NCBI RefSeq assembly: GCF_000429025.1
Contig: NZ_AUBB01000006.1
Coordinates: forward strand, 704,736-768,735
Source of the DNA: Actinospineispora spinosispora DSM 44797
GTDB taxonomy: Bacteria > Actinomycetota > Actinomycetes > Mycobacteriales > Pseudonocardiaceae
Direction: 5' to 3'
DNA: 64,000 bases
The stretch's first letter is position 1, and every line of letters begins with the position of its first letter. The translations under genes were made by a program, and so were the position numbers. The notes under the pieces are model-generated. The model ran no database searches, was not told the origin of the DNA, and saw only the letters and a list, made by a program, of their open reading frames with translations. This document shows positions 25,540-35,585 of the stretch, piece by piece.

Positions 25540-26812
25540 TGAACCTGGCCCTCGCGGCCGCGGCCCGCACCGACGCGGGCTCGACGCCCCTGAAGTAGGT
25601 CGCGCCGTCGCGCACCACGCGATATCCGTCCGGATCGGCGATCACATCGACCACCTGCCCCGCCGGGCGGCCGCACCGTCGTTCACAGCCCGACCAGTGC
25701 ACGGCCAGCGCGGGGGCGTCTTCGGCCGGTTCCACGGCCGTGCCCGCCGCGCGACCGGCCGCGATCGAGGCGTCGGCGCGCACGTCGGCGACAGCCTTCG
25801 CGCACCCGGGACGTCCGGTGCAGGCGGACACACCGAGCGCGGGCGAGTCCGAGTCGAGCACCAGGCCCGCGCCGGTCAGCCTGCGCATCGCGGCGGCCGT
25901 CTCGGGCGGGGACAGGTCCGGCAGCAGCACGCCGCGCCACGGGGTCACCACGACGTCCCGTTCGGCCACCGAGGCGATGACCTGGCACCGCGCCGGGGTC
26001 AGTTCGCCCAGCGGAACGGTCGCCGCGAGCGCGACTCGACCGTCGGTCTGCGCGATCCGGCCGACCGGACCGATCGGGTCGCGGTCCGGGACGCTGATCG
26101 TCGGCCCGGTGAACGCGTTCACCGCGGTACTGAGCTCACTCACCAGCGACAACGGCCCGTCGGGCAGCTCACGCAGCCGCCAGACCCGTTCGTCGGCCCG
26201 TCGGCGCAGGAACGTGGCGGCCGTCTCCAGCAGTGCCGTGACGGCTTCGTGCACCGGCAGCCGCAGGCCGCTGTCCCGGCCGCCGAGCAGCAGTGCGACC
26301 TGCTGGTTCGGCAGTGCGAGCGCCGCGACGTCCGCGCCGAGACCGGCCACGTCGCCGCGTCCGTCGTCCACCGCGAAGAGGAACCGGCCGGGCAGCTCCG
26401 CCAGCTCCGGCTCGGCGCACAGCCGCCGGTCGAGCTCGCTGAGCAGCGGACGGACGTCCAACGCGCCCACCCCGTCCAGACCGGACAGCGGCGAGGCCAG
26501 CATGTTGCGTGCCTTGTCGTGCTCGGGCGAAGGCAGCAACCCGTTGTCGGTGAGCCGGGTCGACAGCTCCAGCTCGGCGCCGGTCCGCAGACCGCGCAGC
26601 TGCACGTTGCCCCGGCCGGTCAGCTCGAGCCGACCGTTGCCCAGCTCGCGCGCCCAGCTCGCCAGCGACACCAGCAACTCCCTGGTCAGCGAGCCGCCAG
26701 GGATGCGAATGCGCGCCAGGCCGCCGTCCGCCGCCTGATGTACCGCGATCGTGCCCGGGCAGCGATCAGCACCGGCGCGGGGCGCACTCGAGACGACAGC
26801 GGACGAGACCAC
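25529..26812 (-). CDS. cobG: Precorrin-3B synthase (monooxygenase)
   Basis: 427 residues if started at GTG 26812; the frame is open to 26962. It has the nitrite/sulphite-reductase-like repeats (GGLARIRIPGGSLT, GNVQLRGL) and the four Fe-S/sirohaem-type cysteines C331, C337, C376 and C380 in SACTGRPGCAK and HWSGCERRCGRP. CobG uses O2 to hydroxylate precorrin-3A, which marks the aerobic cobalamin route. It is divergent from cobN across about 120 nt that must hold both promoters. Confidence 0.93.
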   Translation of the reverse strand: MVSSAVVSSAPRAGADRCPGTIAVHQAADGGLARIRIPGGSLTRELLVSLASWARELGNGRLELTGRGNVQLRGLRTGAELELSTRLTDNGLLPSPEHDKARNMLASPLSGLDGVGALDVRPLLSELDRRLCAEPELAELPGRFLFAVDDGRGDVAGLGADVAALALPNQQVALLLGGRDSGLRLPVHEAVTALLETAATFLRRRADERVWRLRELPDGPLSLVSELSTAVNAFTGPTISVPDRDPIGPVGRIAQTDGRVALAATVPLGELTPARCQVIASVAERDVVVTPWRGVLLPDLSPPETAAAMRRLTGAGLVLDSDSPALGVSACTGRPGCAKAVADVRADASIAAGRAAGTAVEPAEDAPALAVHWSGCERRCGRPAGQVVDVIADPDGYRVVRDGATYFRGVEPASVRAAAARARFSGE

Positions 26813-26933
26813 CCAGCGATCGTAGACGTCGGATTTGTCGGGTCGGTGTCCTACAGTGGCCGATGAGACCCGTGTGCACGCGATCCGTGCCACAAGCGGG
26901 CTCACACACCGTTGCCGCCCGGAGGGCTCTCCT

Positions 26934-29900
26934 GTGATCCTGCTGCTGTCCACGTCCGACACCGACCTGCTCAGTGCCCGTGCCAGCGAGGGTGACTATC
27001 GGCTCGGCAACCCGGCCCGGCTGACCAGCGAAGACCTTCCCGCGCTCGTCGACGGCGTCGATCTGGTCGTGGTGCGGCTGCTCGGCGGGCGCAGGGCGTG
27101 GGAAGAGGGCCTCGACACGCTGCTCGCCGGTTCGGTACCGGTCGTGGTCGTCGGCGGCGAGCAGGCTCCCGACGCGGAGCTGATGGAATGCTCCACGGTG
27201 CCCGGAGGCGTGTGTGCGCAAGCACACAGCTATCTGGCGCAGGGCGGGCCGGAGAACCTGGGCGAGCTGGCGAAGTTCCTGTCCGACACGGTGTTGCTGA
27301 CCGGCTTCGGTTTCGCGCCGCCGTCGGAGACCCCGATCTGGGGCCGGCTGGAGCGTGCGGCGCGTGAGCTGCCCTCGGACGCACCCGTCGTCGGCGTTCT
27401 GTACTACCGGGCCCATCAGCTGGCCGGCAACACCGCGTTCGTCGACGGTCTGTGCACCGCGATCGAGGACCACGGAGCCCGCCCGCTGCCGATCTTCTGC
27501 GCGTCGCTGCGCACCGCGCCCGACGAGCTCGTCGACGACCTGAAGCAGGTCGACGCGCTGGTCGTCACGGTCCTCGCGGCCGGTGGCGCCACGAGCGGCG
27601 CGGCCCCGGCCTCGGTGAGTGCGGGCGGTGACGACGGTGCGTGGGACGTCGGCGCGCTGGCGGCGCTGGACGTGCCCATCCTGCAGGGCCTGTGCCTGAC
27701 CAGCAGCAAGGCCACCTGGGAGGAGTCAGACGACGGTCTGTCGCCGCTCGACGCCGCGACGCAGGTGGCCATCCCGGAGTTCGACGGACGGCTGATCACG
27801 GTGCCGTTCTCGTTCAAGGAGATCGACCCGGACGGGCTCACCGTGTACGTCGCCGATCCGGAGCGCGCCGCCCGGGTCGCCGGTATCGCCACGCGGCACG
27901 CGAAGCTGCGGCACATCCCGGCCGCCGAGCGCCGGATCGTGCTGATGCTGTCCGCGTACCCGACCAAGCATTCCCGCATCGGCAACGCGGTCGGGCTGGA
28001 CACCCCGGCCAGCGTCGTGCGGCTGCTCGCCGCGATGCGCGAGGCCGGCTACGACGTCGGTCCGGAGGACGGGCCCGATGCGCTGCCCGGTCTTGCCGCT
28101 CAGGACGGTGACGCGCTGGTGCACGCACTGATCGCGGCCGGCGGGCAGGACCAGGACTGGTTGACCGAGGAGCAGATCACCGGCAACCCGATCCGCATCT
28201 CTGCTGCTGACTACCAGGCGTTCTACGACACCCTGCCCGCCGAGCTGCGAGAAAGCATCCAGCGGCACTGGGGGCCGCCGCCCGGTGAGCTGTTCGTCGA
28301 CCGGTCGCGGGACAAGCGCGGCGAGATCGTGCTGGCGGCGTTGCGCGCCGGGAACGTCGTGGTCATGGTGCAGCCGCCGCGCGGCTTCGGGGACAACCCG
28401 ATCGCGATCTACCACGACCCCGACCTCCCGCCCACCCACCACTACCTGGCCGCGTACCGCTGGCTGGCGCAGTCCACCGGCACCGGTGGGTTCGGCGCCG
28501 ACGCGATGGTGCACGTCGGCAAGCACGGCAACCTGGAGTGGCTGCCCGGTAAGAACGCCGGCATGTCCGCCGCGTGCGGGCCGGACGCGGCGCTCGGCGA
28601 CCTGCCGCTGGTCTACCCGTTCCTGGTCAACGACCCTGGCGAGGGTACGCAGGCGAAGCGCCGGGTGCACGCCACCCTGGTCGATCATCTGATCCCGCCG
28701 ATGGCCCGCGCGGAGAGCTACGGCGACATCGCCCGGCTGGAGCAGCTGCTCGACGAGCACGCGAACATCGCCGCGCTGGACCCGGCGAAGCTGCCGGCGA
28801 TCCGTCAGCAGATCTGGACGCTCATGCAGGCGGCCAAGCTGGACCACGACCTGGGCGTCACGGACCGTCCGCACGACGCGGAGTTCGACGACTTCCTGCT
28901 GCACGTCGACGGCTGGCTGTGCGAGGTCAAGGACGCCCAGATCCGCGACGGCCTGCACATCCTGGGCGCCGCGCCGACCGGTGAGGCGCGGGTCAACCTG
29001 GTGCTGGCCATGCTGCGCGCGAGGCAGCTGTGGGGCGGCGAGCGTGCCCTGCCCGGCCTGCGCGAGGCGCTCGGCCTCCGGGAGGACGACACCGAGGGCC
29101 TCGGCCGCACGGACCGGATCGAGGAACAGGCCCGAGGCCTGGTGGCCGCGATGGAGGCCAAGGACTGGGACCCGGCCGCGGTCCCCGAGACCCTCCGCGA
29201 GTCGGGGATTCCATCAGGGCGAGTCGGGGATTCCGTCGGCCCGGACCTCGAGCAGGTCGAGGCGGTCCTGAGGTTCGCCGCGACCGAGGTCGTCCCGAGG
29301 CTCGCGCGCACGACCGACGAGCTGACCAACGTGCTGCACGCGCTGGACGGCGGCTACATCCCGGCCGGCCCGTCCGGCTCACCGCTGCGCGGGCTGCTCA
29401 ACGTGCTGCCCACGGGTCGCAACTTCTACTCGGTCGACCCGAAGGCCGTGCCGAGCAGGCTGGCCTGGGAGACCGGCTCGGCGATGGCCGAGTCGCTGCT
29501 GACCAGGTACCGCACCGACCACGGCGACTGGCCCAGCTCGGTCGGCCTGTCCGCGTGGGGCACCTCCGCGATGCGTACCTCCGGCGACGACATCGCCGAG
29601 ATCCTGGCGCTGCTCGGGGTGCGGCCGGTGTGGGACGAGGCGTCCCGGCGGGTCAGCGGCATCGAGCCGATCGCGCTGGACGAGCTGGGCAGGCCCCGCA
29701 TCGACGTCACGGTGCGCATCTCCGGGTTCTTTCGCGACGCGTTCCCGCACGTCGTCTCGCTGCTGGACGACGCGGTGCGCCTGGTCGCGGGCCTCGACGA
29801 GCCCGCCGAGCAGAACTTCGTCCGCGCGCACGCCCAGGCCGACCTGGCCGAGCACGGTGACGAACGCCGTGCCACCACGCGCATCTTCGGTTCGAAGCCG

Positions 29901-30602
29901 GGTGCGTACGGGGCCGGCATCCTGCCGCTGCTGGAGAGCCGCAACTGGCGTGACGACGCCGACCTCGCCGAGGTCTACGCGACCTGGGGCGGCTTCGCGT
30001 ACGGCCGGGGCCTGGACGGCCGCGCCGCCCGTCCGGACATGGAGAGCGCCTACCGGCGGATCGCGGTGGCGGCGAAGAACGTCGACACCCGCGAGCACGA
30101 CATCGCCGACTCCGACGACTACTTCCAGTACCACGGCGGCATGATCGCCACGGTCCGCGCGCTCACCGGGAAGGCGCCGCAGGCCTACATCGGCGACAGC
30201 ACCCGGCCGGACGCCGTCCGCACGCGCACGCTGTCCGAGGAGACGTCCCGGGTGTTCCGCGCGCGGGTGGTCAACCCGCGCTGGATCGCCGCGATGCGCC
30301 GCCACGGCTACAAAGGCGCGTTCGAGCTGGCCGCGACGGTCGATTACCTGTACGGCTACGACGCCACCACCGGTGTCGTCGCAGACTGGATGTACGAGAA
30401 GCTCGCCGAGTCCTACGTGTTCGACCCGGAGACCACGAAGTTCCTGCAGGAATCCAACCCGTGGGCCCGCCACGGCATCACCGAGCGCCTGCTCGAAGCC
30501 GTCGACCGCGGTCTGTGGGAACATCCGGAACCGGACACCCTCGCCGGCCTCCGCCAGGCCTACCTGGACACCGAGGCCGACCTGGAGGAGAACACGGAGT
30601 GA
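26934..30602 (+). CDS. cobN: Aerobic cobaltochelatase subunit CobN
   Basis: 1222 residues from a GTG with a GGAGGG site at 26921-26926; the in-frame upstream extension is not needed. It inserts cobalt into hydrogenobyrinic a,c-diamide with CobS and CobT-type (or ChlI/D-like) partners. Recognisable blocks include [60 protein letters not shown] and the C-terminal [15 protein letters not shown]. Between about residues 752 and 770 an unusual stretch coincides with a 22-nt direct repeat (see repeat entry). It is followed after 4 nt by tsaD. Confidence 0.96.
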   Translation: MILLLSTSDTDLLSARASEGDYRLGNPARLTSEDLPALVDGVDLVVVRLLGGRRAWEEGLDTLLAGSVPVVVVGGEQAPDAELMECSTVPGGVCAQAHSYLAQGGPENLGELAKFLSDTVLLTGFGFAPPSETPIWGRLERAARELPSDAPVVGVLYYRAHQLAGNTAFVDGLCTAIEDHGARPLPIFCASLRTAPDELVDDLKQVDALVVTVLAAGGATSGAAPASVSAGGDDGAWDVGALAALDVPILQGLCLTSSKATWEESDDGLSPLDAATQVAIPEFDGRLITVPFSFKEIDPDGLTVYVADPERAARVAGIATRHAKLRHIPAAERRIVLMLSAYPTKHSRIGNAVGLDTPASVVRLLAAMREAGYDVGPEDGPDALPGLAAQDGDALVHALIAAGGQDQDWLTEEQITGNPIRISAADYQAFYDTLPAELRESIQRHWGPPPGELFVDRSRDKRGEIVLAALRAGNVVVMVQPPRGFGDNPIAIYHDPDLPPTHHYLAAYRWLAQSTGTGGFGADAMVHVGKHGNLEWLPGKNAGMSAACGPDAALGDLPLVYPFLVNDPGEGTQAKRRVHATLVDHLIPPMARAESYGDIARLEQLLDEHANIAALDPAKLPAIRQQIWTLMQAAKLDHDLGVTDRPHDAEFDDFLLHVDGWLCEVKDAQIRDGLHILGAAPTGEARVNLVLAMLRARQLWGGERALPGLREALGLREDDTEGLGRTDRIEEQARGLVAAMEAKDWDPAAVPETLRESGIPSGRVGDSVGPDLEQVEAVLRFAATEVVPRLARTTDELTNVLHALDGGYIPAGPSGSPLRGLLNVLPTGRNFYSVDPKAVPSRLAWETGSAMAESLLTRYRTDHGDWPSSVGLSAWGTSAMRTSGDDIAEILALLGVRPVWDEASRRVSGIEPIALDELGRPRIDVTVRISGFFRDAFPHVVSLLDDAVRLVAGLDEPAEQNFVRAHAQADLAEHGDERRATTRIFGSKPGAYGAGILPLLESRNWRDDADLAEVYATWGGFAYGRGLDGRAARPDMESAYRRIAVAAKNVDTREHDIADSDDYFQYHGGMIATVRALTGKAPQAYIGDSTRPDAVRTRTLSEETSRVFRARVVNPRWIAAMRRHGYKGAFELAATVDYLYGYDATTGVVADWMYEKLAESYVFDPETTKFLQESNPWARHGITERLLEAVDRGLWEHPEPDTLAGLRQAYLDTEADLEENTE
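29199..29235 (+). repeat. 22-nt tandem duplication inside cobN
   Basis: CGAGTCGGGGATTCC occurs at 29199-29213 and again at 29221-29235, a period of 22 nt. Because 22 is not a multiple of 3, the two copies are read in different frames (ESGIPS and RVGDSV). The region lies in a poorly conserved linker between conserved CobN blocks, and the frame remains open. Confidence 0.8.
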
Positions 30603-30606
30603 GTCA

Positions 30607-31647
30607 GTGAACAGCAAGATCGTCCTCGGCATCGAGACCTCGTGCGACGAGACCGGCGTCGGGCTGGTCAGAGACGGCGAGCTGCTCGGCGACGCCCTGG
30701 CCTCGTCGATGGACGAGCACGTCCGGTTCGGCGGTGTGGTCCCGGAGATCGCCGCGCGGGCACACGTGTCCTCGCTGGTCCCGTGCGTGCGCGAGGCGAT
30801 GGCGAAGGCCGGGGCGAAGCCGCGCGACATCGGCGCGATCGCGGTGACCGTCGGCCCCGGCCTGGCGACCGCGCTGCACGTGGGCGTCGCCGCGGCCAAG
30901 GCCTACGCCGGCGCCTGGGGCGTGCCGCTCTACGGCGTGCACCACCTCGCGGGGCACGCCGCCGCCGACCTGCTGGAGCACGGCGCGCTGCCGCCGCGCA
31001 GCGTCGTGCTGATCATCTCGGGTGGGCACACCTCGCTGCTGTCGGTGGGTGATCTCGCGCGTGACGAGGTCATCCACCTGTCGGACACGATCGACGACGC
31101 GGCCGGCGAGGCGTTCGACAAGGTCGCCCGCATCCTCGGCCTGCCCTACCCCGGTGGCCCCTCGATCGACAAGGCCGCACGGGAAGGTGACCCGGCCGCG
31201 ATCGCCTTCCCCCGGCCGTTGACCGGCCGGCGCGATCCCGAGCTGGGCTTCTCCTTCTCCGGTCTGAAGACCGCGGTGGCCCGCTGGGTGGAGCGCTGCG
31301 AGGCCGACGGCCGTCCGGTACCGGTGCCGGACGTGGCGGCATCGTTCCAGGAGGCCGTGGCCGACGTGCTCACCTCGAAGGCCCTGCTCGCCTGCCGGCG
31401 CCACGGTGTCCAGGACCTGGTGGTGGTCGGCGGCGTCGCCGCCAACAGCCGAGTGCGGGCGCTGGCCGAACAGCGCTGCACCGATGCCGGCATCACGCTG
31501 CGGGTCCCGCCGCTACGGCTGTGCACCGACAACGGCGCGATGATCGCCGCCGTGGGCGACCTGCTGGTCCGCTCCGGTGCCGAGCCGACCGACCTGTCCG
31601 TCTCGGCCCGCCCCAGCGTGGTGCTGCAGCGGGCTCAGCTCAACTAG
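30607..31647 (+). CDS. tsaD: tRNA N6-adenosine threonylcarbamoyltransferase
   Basis: 346 residues from a GTG 4 nt after the cobN stop. The ASKHA fold motifs are clear: [10 protein letters not shown] at 8-17, the metal-binding HHLAGH at 112-117, SGGHTSLL and GVAANSRVR, with a further conserved [10 protein letters not shown] near the C-terminus. With TsaB, TsaE and TsaC it makes t6A37 on ANN-decoding tRNAs, an essential modification. TsaB and RimI are not beside it here; instead it is apparently in an operon with cobN, which is unusual. Confidence 0.94.
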   Translation: MNSKIVLGIETSCDETGVGLVRDGELLGDALASSMDEHVRFGGVVPEIAARAHVSSLVPCVREAMAKAGAKPRDIGAIAVTVGPGLATALHVGVAAAKAYAGAWGVPLYGVHHLAGHAAADLLEHGALPPRSVVLIISGGHTSLLSVGDLARDEVIHLSDTIDDAAGEAFDKVARILGLPYPGGPSIDKAAREGDPAAIAFPRPLTGRRDPELGFSFSGLKTAVARWVERCEADGRPVPVPDVAASFQEAVADVLTSKALLACRRHGVQDLVVVGGVAANSRVRALAEQRCTDAGITLRVPPLRLCTDNGAMIAAVGDLLVRSGAEPTDLSVSARPSVVLQRAQLN

Positions 31648-31662
31648 GCCAGCCGCGCAACC

Positions 31663-31726
31663 TCGCAGACCTTGATGTCGCGTCGCAGACGCTGCGGCAT
31701 CTGCGACGCGACATGAGGCTCTGCGA
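31663..31726. terminator. Nested palindrome, copy B1
   Basis: Between the convergent stops of tsaD and an ABC permease (about 16 and 19 nt away). GCAGA at 31665 and 31685 is mirrored by TCTGC at 31700 and 31720: a 60-nt core with the same exact 20-nt phasing as the A copies but a different word. Probable two-way terminator. Confidence 0.75.
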
Positions 31727-31744
31727 AGTGAACCGTGGTAATGC

Positions 31745-33046
31745 TCAGTTCGCGCCGGCGTGGTTCTGCAGTGTGGCCAGCTGGCCCGCGGGCTTGCGCT
31801 CCTCGCGGACGTCGGGACGGACCGCGGGGCGGACCACCGCCCCGGACCCTGCCGCCCGGATCGCCGGATGCACACCGGCGACGAGACCCACCAGCAGGCT
31901 GAGTGCGAACGCGATGATCACGAACGACGGCGCGAGCTCCGGCACACCGAGCTGCGGTTCGATGCTCGGCAGCATCTGCTGAGCCGTGTACACCAGACCC
32001 AGGCCGGCCAGCACGCCGACCACACCGGCCACGGCGGCGACCAGCACCGACTCGCCGAGCACCTGCGCCACGATCGTCTGCCTGCGGGAGCCCATCGTGC
32101 GCCAGACGCCGATCTCGTCAGTGCGCCGGGAGACCGAGGACATCATGACGTTCGACAGGCCGGCGGCGCCGATGATCAACGCGAGCGCGACCACGGCCCA
32201 GATGGTCCAGAACAGGACCTGCGCGAGCTGACCGGCGACCGCGACCTTCGAGTCCTGGTACGTGCTGGTCCCGAAGTCCTCTTCGAGACCGCTCGCCTTG
32301 GCCGGCGTGTGCAACGGGTCCAGGATCGCACTGACCTGATCGTTGACCGGATCGACGGCTTCCTTACTGGTCATGACAATGCCGATCTCGCCGACCGTAC
32401 GGGTGCCGCCGAGGAGGCTGGAACGGACCACGGACAGCGGCGCCACCGCAATCGAACCACCATTCCCAGTGGCATTGTGCGCAAGCACCCCGATGACCTG
32501 GAAAGTCAACCGGCCGATCTGAATTTGGGACGCCAGAGCTTTGCCGGTGTCATTGTTGAACAACCCCTTCAGCGTACTGGGGCCGATCACCGCCACCCGT
32601 GCGGCGGACTCGTACTCACTTTCGGTGAACATCCGACCGGCCGCGAGTGGGGTCGACTTGTAGCTCAGCCAGTCCGGGGTCGAACCGATGATGCTGGCCC
32701 GGAATTGTGTGCCCTGATACCGCATCATCGCGGTGCCGCTGGTGATCGGCACGACGTTCGAGACCAGCTTCGGGTCCAGTCCCTGCTTGAGCGCCTCATA
32801 GTCCGCTTTGCCCAAACTCTGGAGACCAGTGGCCTTCGGCGAGTTGGTCGAGCCCGGCGTCAGGCTCATGGAGGTCATCAACGGGTCCAGACTGGTCTGA
32901 TACGAGTCAGAAACCTTGTCCGAGAAACCGAGCAAAGCGATCACGAGAGCAACACCGAGAACAATTCCGAACGCTGCGAGCAGGGAGCGGAACCAGGCGG
33001 TGCGTAACGTGGAGAAGATATGACTACCCGACGACTGGAGACTCAC
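31745..33046 (-). CDS. MacB/FtsX-like ABC permease without adjacent ATPase
   Basis: 433 residues from GTG 33046 (GGGAAGGG lies 7 nt upstream); a TTG at 33097 is an alternative. Layout is that of MacB permeases: one N-terminal membrane helix (FRSLLAAFGIVLGVALVIALL), a large extracytoplasmic domain, and three C-terminal helices with the family motif LSNVMMSSVSRRTDEIGVWRTMGSRRQTIV. Such proteins act mechanically with a cytosolic ATPase to move lipoproteins, peptides or drugs. No ATPase is next to it. Third-position GC in the external domain is lower than in neighbouring genes. Confidence 0.85.
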   Translation of the reverse strand: MSLQSSGSHIFSTLRTAWFRSLLAAFGIVLGVALVIALLGFSDKVSDSYQTSLDPLMTSMSLTPGSTNSPKATGLQSLGKADYEALKQGLDPKLVSNVVPITSGTAMMRYQGTQFRASIIGSTPDWLSYKSTPLAAGRMFTESEYESAARVAVIGPSTLKGLFNNDTGKALASQIQIGRLTFQVIGVLAHNATGNGGSIAVAPLSVVRSSLLGGTRTVGEIGIVMTSKEAVDPVNDQVSAILDPLHTPAKASGLEEDFGTSTYQDSKVAVAGQLAQVLFWTIWAVVALALIIGAAGLSNVMMSSVSRRTDEIGVWRTMGSRRQTIVAQVLGESVLVAAVAGVVGVLAGLGLVYTAQQMLPSIEPQLGVPELAPSFVIIAFALSLLVGLVAGVHPAIRAAGSGAVVRPAVRPDVREERKPAGQLATLQNHAGAN

Positions 33047-33253
33047 GGAGGTGCCCTTCCCGTGCGTGCGGCGCGGGAAATCCCCATCACCGCTCAACCC
33101 CCCGGCTGAGCCCGATTTGAGCCCTCACAGAATAGCCACAGGGAATCGGTTAATCCAGGGGCAATTCTTCTTAACCCAGCCGTTGCGCAAACATAGGCCA
33201 GGCTAACTTTCTTTCTGAGAAATCTCAGGATTTGAATGTGAAGGCGAGGTGCT

Positions 33254-33445
33254 CTAGACACGCTCGTCGAGCACGGAGCCCAGGAAGGAGGTCCACTCGG
33301 CGCCCGACACCGTGATCACCGGACCCTGGCCACGGTTCTTGGAGTCGGCGATCTGGACGCAGGTTCCAACGAACCGCACCTCCACACAGGTCCCACCGTT
33401 GTTGCTGTGGCTCGACACGAACCACTCGGTGGCACCTGTGCTCAT
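33254..33445 (-). CDS. DUF397 domain protein
   Basis: 63 residues. It has the family pattern WFVSSHSNNGGTCVEVRF, then VQIADSKNRGQGPVITVSGAEW and a C-terminal FL segment. DUF397 proteins are small actinobacterial partners of Scr1-type XRE regulators, thought to be antagonists of them. Its ATG directly follows the stop of the XRE gene (33446), so the pair is co-translated. Confidence 0.93.
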   Translation of the reverse strand: MSTGATEWFVSSHSNNGGTCVEVRFVGTCVQIADSKNRGQGPVITVSGAEWTSFLGSVLDERV

Positions 33446-34303
33446 CTACAACTCCGTCTCCACCCGCTTGATCAGCGCCAGTGAATCATGTGAACTGAGC
33501 GCAAGATCCAGGGCCTCACGCAGGGCATAAGAGTACTGCCGCACGAGATCGGGCCGTTCCGCAATTTCCATGATCGTAAGGTTCTCCAGGTAGAGCAGGG
33601 ACGGCAGCCTTGCGCCAGGGAAATCGAGCAGGTGATAGGTCGACGCACCGAGCCCGTCGTAGCCGCCGGCCGCGAATGGCACCACGCGGATGTCCACGTT
33701 GCCCGAGCGCTCTTCAGCAACTTCCAGGAGATGCCTCAGTTGCGCCTTGAGCACCTCAGGGCCACCGACCTGTTGCCGCAACGCACCCTCGTTGACGACG
33801 GCAGTGAGATGCAACGGTTCCTCGTCGAACAACCGGCGCTGCCGCGCCAACCGTGCTTCGATCCGCGGGTCCACCTCGGTCAGGCGATAGTTCGGCGTGC
33901 CATGGAACAGTGCCCGCCCATACGCTTCGGTTTGCAACAGGCCGGGAATCAGAAGCGTCTCGTGTGTTTGCACCGACTCGGCGCCATGCTCGCAACCGAT
34001 GTAGCGCAGAACAGTCTGGTCGAAGATTCCGCTGTAGGCCTGCCACCAGCCACGAGTGTTCGCACGCGCGCGTAGCTCGCGCAGCTCAGCGACCTCCTCG
34101 TCAGCCAGCTCGTAGGCGGCGAGCAGCGCATCCAGCTTCTCTGGCGCGATCTTGGTCTTACCCCGCTCCACATCGGAGACGTAGCCCTGGGTGCATCGCG
34201 CGTGCTTCGCCGCGGCCGTTGAAGTCAGCCCCGTGGCTTCCCGACGCTCACGCAACCGAAGCCCGAGTTCCCAGCTCGCCAGCACCGGAGATTCCGGAGC
34301 CAT
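33446..34303 (-). CDS. XRE (Scr1-type) regulator with DUF5753
   Basis: 285 residues from MAPESPVLASW (start 34321 also possible). The N-terminal helix-turn-helix covers about 12-65 (LRLRERREATGLTSTAAAKH, TQGYVSDVERGKTKI), and the rest is the DUF5753 effector domain (IPGLLQTEAYGRAL, RQRRLFDE, LTAVVNEGALRQ, VDIRVVPFAAG, SLLYLENL). These regulators with DUF397 partners are multiplied in actinomycete genomes and influence development and antibiotic production in Streptomyces. The real target here is unknown; the divergent 34388 gene is a candidate. Confidence 0.93.
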   Translation of the reverse strand: MAPESPVLASWELGLRLRERREATGLTSTAAAKHARCTQGYVSDVERGKTKIAPEKLDALLAAYELADEEVAELRELRARANTRGWWQAYSGIFDQTVLRYIGCEHGAESVQTHETLLIPGLLQTEAYGRALFHGTPNYRLTEVDPRIEARLARQRRLFDEEPLHLTAVVNEGALRQQVGGPEVLKAQLRHLLEVAEERSGNVDIRVVPFAAGGYDGLGASTYHLLDFPGARLPSLLYLENLTIMEIAERPDLVRQYSYALREALDLALSSHDSLALIKRVETEL

Positions 34304-34387
34304 CGTTTCCCCTATCGCCATCGATATCGCCAGCAATACTCTGTCCGACATCGGAAACAATACCGATCATGTCCAGGGGGGGGACCC

Positions 34388-34738
34388 GTGCACCACAGAG
34401 ATGACTGGCCGACCGAACCCGTCCTCGCCGCCACGAACCGGCTCGCGCTGCGAGACGAGGCACTTCCCCGTCACCTGAAGCCGTCGGCCGTCCTTCTGCA
34501 TCGCCAGGTCCGTCGACGACTGCGCGAGCTGGACCTGGCCCTGGACCGCGCGACCGACACCTATCTGGCCAGCGAACTTCGCGGGGCGACCGCGAGCCTG
34601 CGCGAACTGCTCGCCTGCCACTTTCCCCTCGACTCCGACCGCTGCCCGACCTGCAGAAACCGGCTCGGACGCACCCACGAATGGCCGTGCCACGTGTGGC
34701 GCACCGCGTTCGCACTCCTGGTCCGGAGACAGACTTAG
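34388..34738 (+). CDS. Small Cys/His-rich protein divergent from XRE regulator
   Basis: 116 residues from a GTG. A helical N-terminal half (LHRQVRRRLRELDLALDRATD) is followed by a cluster of possible zinc ligands: C77, H78, C86, C89, H97, C101 and H102 in HFP..CPTC..HEWPCHVW. The arrangement suggests a small zinc-stabilised domain; I do not recognise a named family. Its ribosome site is an uninterrupted run of eight G (34376-34383). The position next to XRE-DUF397 is likely to be functional. Confidence 0.7.
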   Translation: MHHRDDWPTEPVLAATNRLALRDEALPRHLKPSAVLLHRQVRRRLRELDLALDRATDTYLASELRGATASLRELLACHFPLDSDRCPTCRNRLGRTHEWPCHVWRTAFALLVRRQT

Positions 34739-34742
34739 CAAT

Positions 34743-34769
34743 CTTTAAGTTAAAGCTACACAATATTGT
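34743..34769. promoter_or_regulatory. AT-rich promoter region with two palindromes before the quinone reductase
   Basis: CTTTAAGTTAAAG (34743-34755) and ACAATATTGT (34760-34769) are perfect or near-perfect palindromes in a strongly AT-rich 80-nt stretch that stands out from the GC-rich surroundings. They lie 50-75 nt upstream of the reductase start and are candidate operator sites. No regulator gene for them is evident nearby. Confidence 0.45.
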
Positions 34770-34819
34770 TCAAAATGTTTAGCTAGATTGCAGCTATCGA
34801 TGCTGTGATGATCGAGCCC

Positions 34820-35584
34820 ATGAAGGTGTTGTGGATCTACGCTCATCCGGAAAGCCGGTCGTTGAACGGGTCGCTGCGCGATGCGGGAATCCAGCTGCTG
34901 TCCGCCAGTGAGCACGAGTACCGCGAGTCCGACCTGTACGCCATGAGGTGGAACCCGGTGGTCGACGCCGCCGACTTCGGCCACGACCCGGCCGAGCGGC
35001 TCGACGTTCTCGCCGAGTCGGAACGCGCCTACCGGGCCGGGGAGCTGGCTGAGGACATCCGGATCGAGCAGGAGAAGATTCGCTGGGCCGACACACTGGT
35101 GTTCCAGTTCCCGCTGTGGTGGTTCGGGCCGCCCGCCATTCTCAAGGGGTGGTTCGACCGCATCTTCGTGCAGGGTTTCGCGCAGGGTGTGATCGATCCC
35201 CGCACCGGACGCGCCCGTCGCTACGGCGACGGCGGTTTGTACGGGAAGCGGGCGATGGTCGTCGTCACCGTCGGGGCGAACGACGCGAGCACCGGACCCC
35301 GAGGGATCCACGGCGATCTCACCGAGGTCCTGTTCCCGTTGCTGCACGGCACTCTCTGGTACAGCGGCATGGACGTCGTCGAACCGTTCATCGTCACCGG
35401 GACCGGCTCCGACCTCGACTACAGCTCGCTCGCCGACCGCCTGACGCAGCGGATCCTGTCGATCCCGCAGAGCACACCACTGCCCTACCGGACCCAGAAC
35501 TCCGGGGACTACGACGATCACCTCGTACTCAAGCCGAACCGGGCGCCGGGCGTCACCGGACTCCAGGCGCACTACCTGGCCTGA
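34820..35584 (+). CDS. NAD(P)H dehydrogenase (quinone), NQO1/MdaB-like flavoprotein
   Basis: 254 residues from MKVLWIYAHPE; GTG 34805 or ATG 34808 would add five or four residues. The flavodoxin-like fold is shown by YAHPESRSLNGSL at the N-terminus and the family hallmark FQFPLWWFGPPAILKGWFDRIF near residue 97. It performs two-electron reduction of quinones or nitro/azo compounds with FAD or FMN, a protective function. It is preceded by an AT-rich region with palindromes, suggesting inducibility, and ends 1 nt before the stop of the convergent PPOX gene. Confidence 0.88.
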   Translation: MKVLWIYAHPESRSLNGSLRDAGIQLLSASEHEYRESDLYAMRWNPVVDAADFGHDPAERLDVLAESERAYRAGELAEDIRIEQEKIRWADTLVFQFPLWWFGPPAILKGWFDRIFVQGFAQGVIDPRTGRARRYGDGGLYGKRAMVVVTVGANDASTGPRGIHGDLTEVLFPLLHGTLWYSGMDVVEPFIVTGTGSDLDYSSLADRLTQRILSIPQSTPLPYRTQNSGDYDDHLVLKPNRAPGVTGLQAHYLA

Positions 35585-35585
35585 G

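Noticed and set aside
26813..26933. Second cobalamin riboswitch before cobN
   Set aside because: The 120-nt interval lacks the conserved B12-box and aptamer core, which are clearly readable at 13955-14085.
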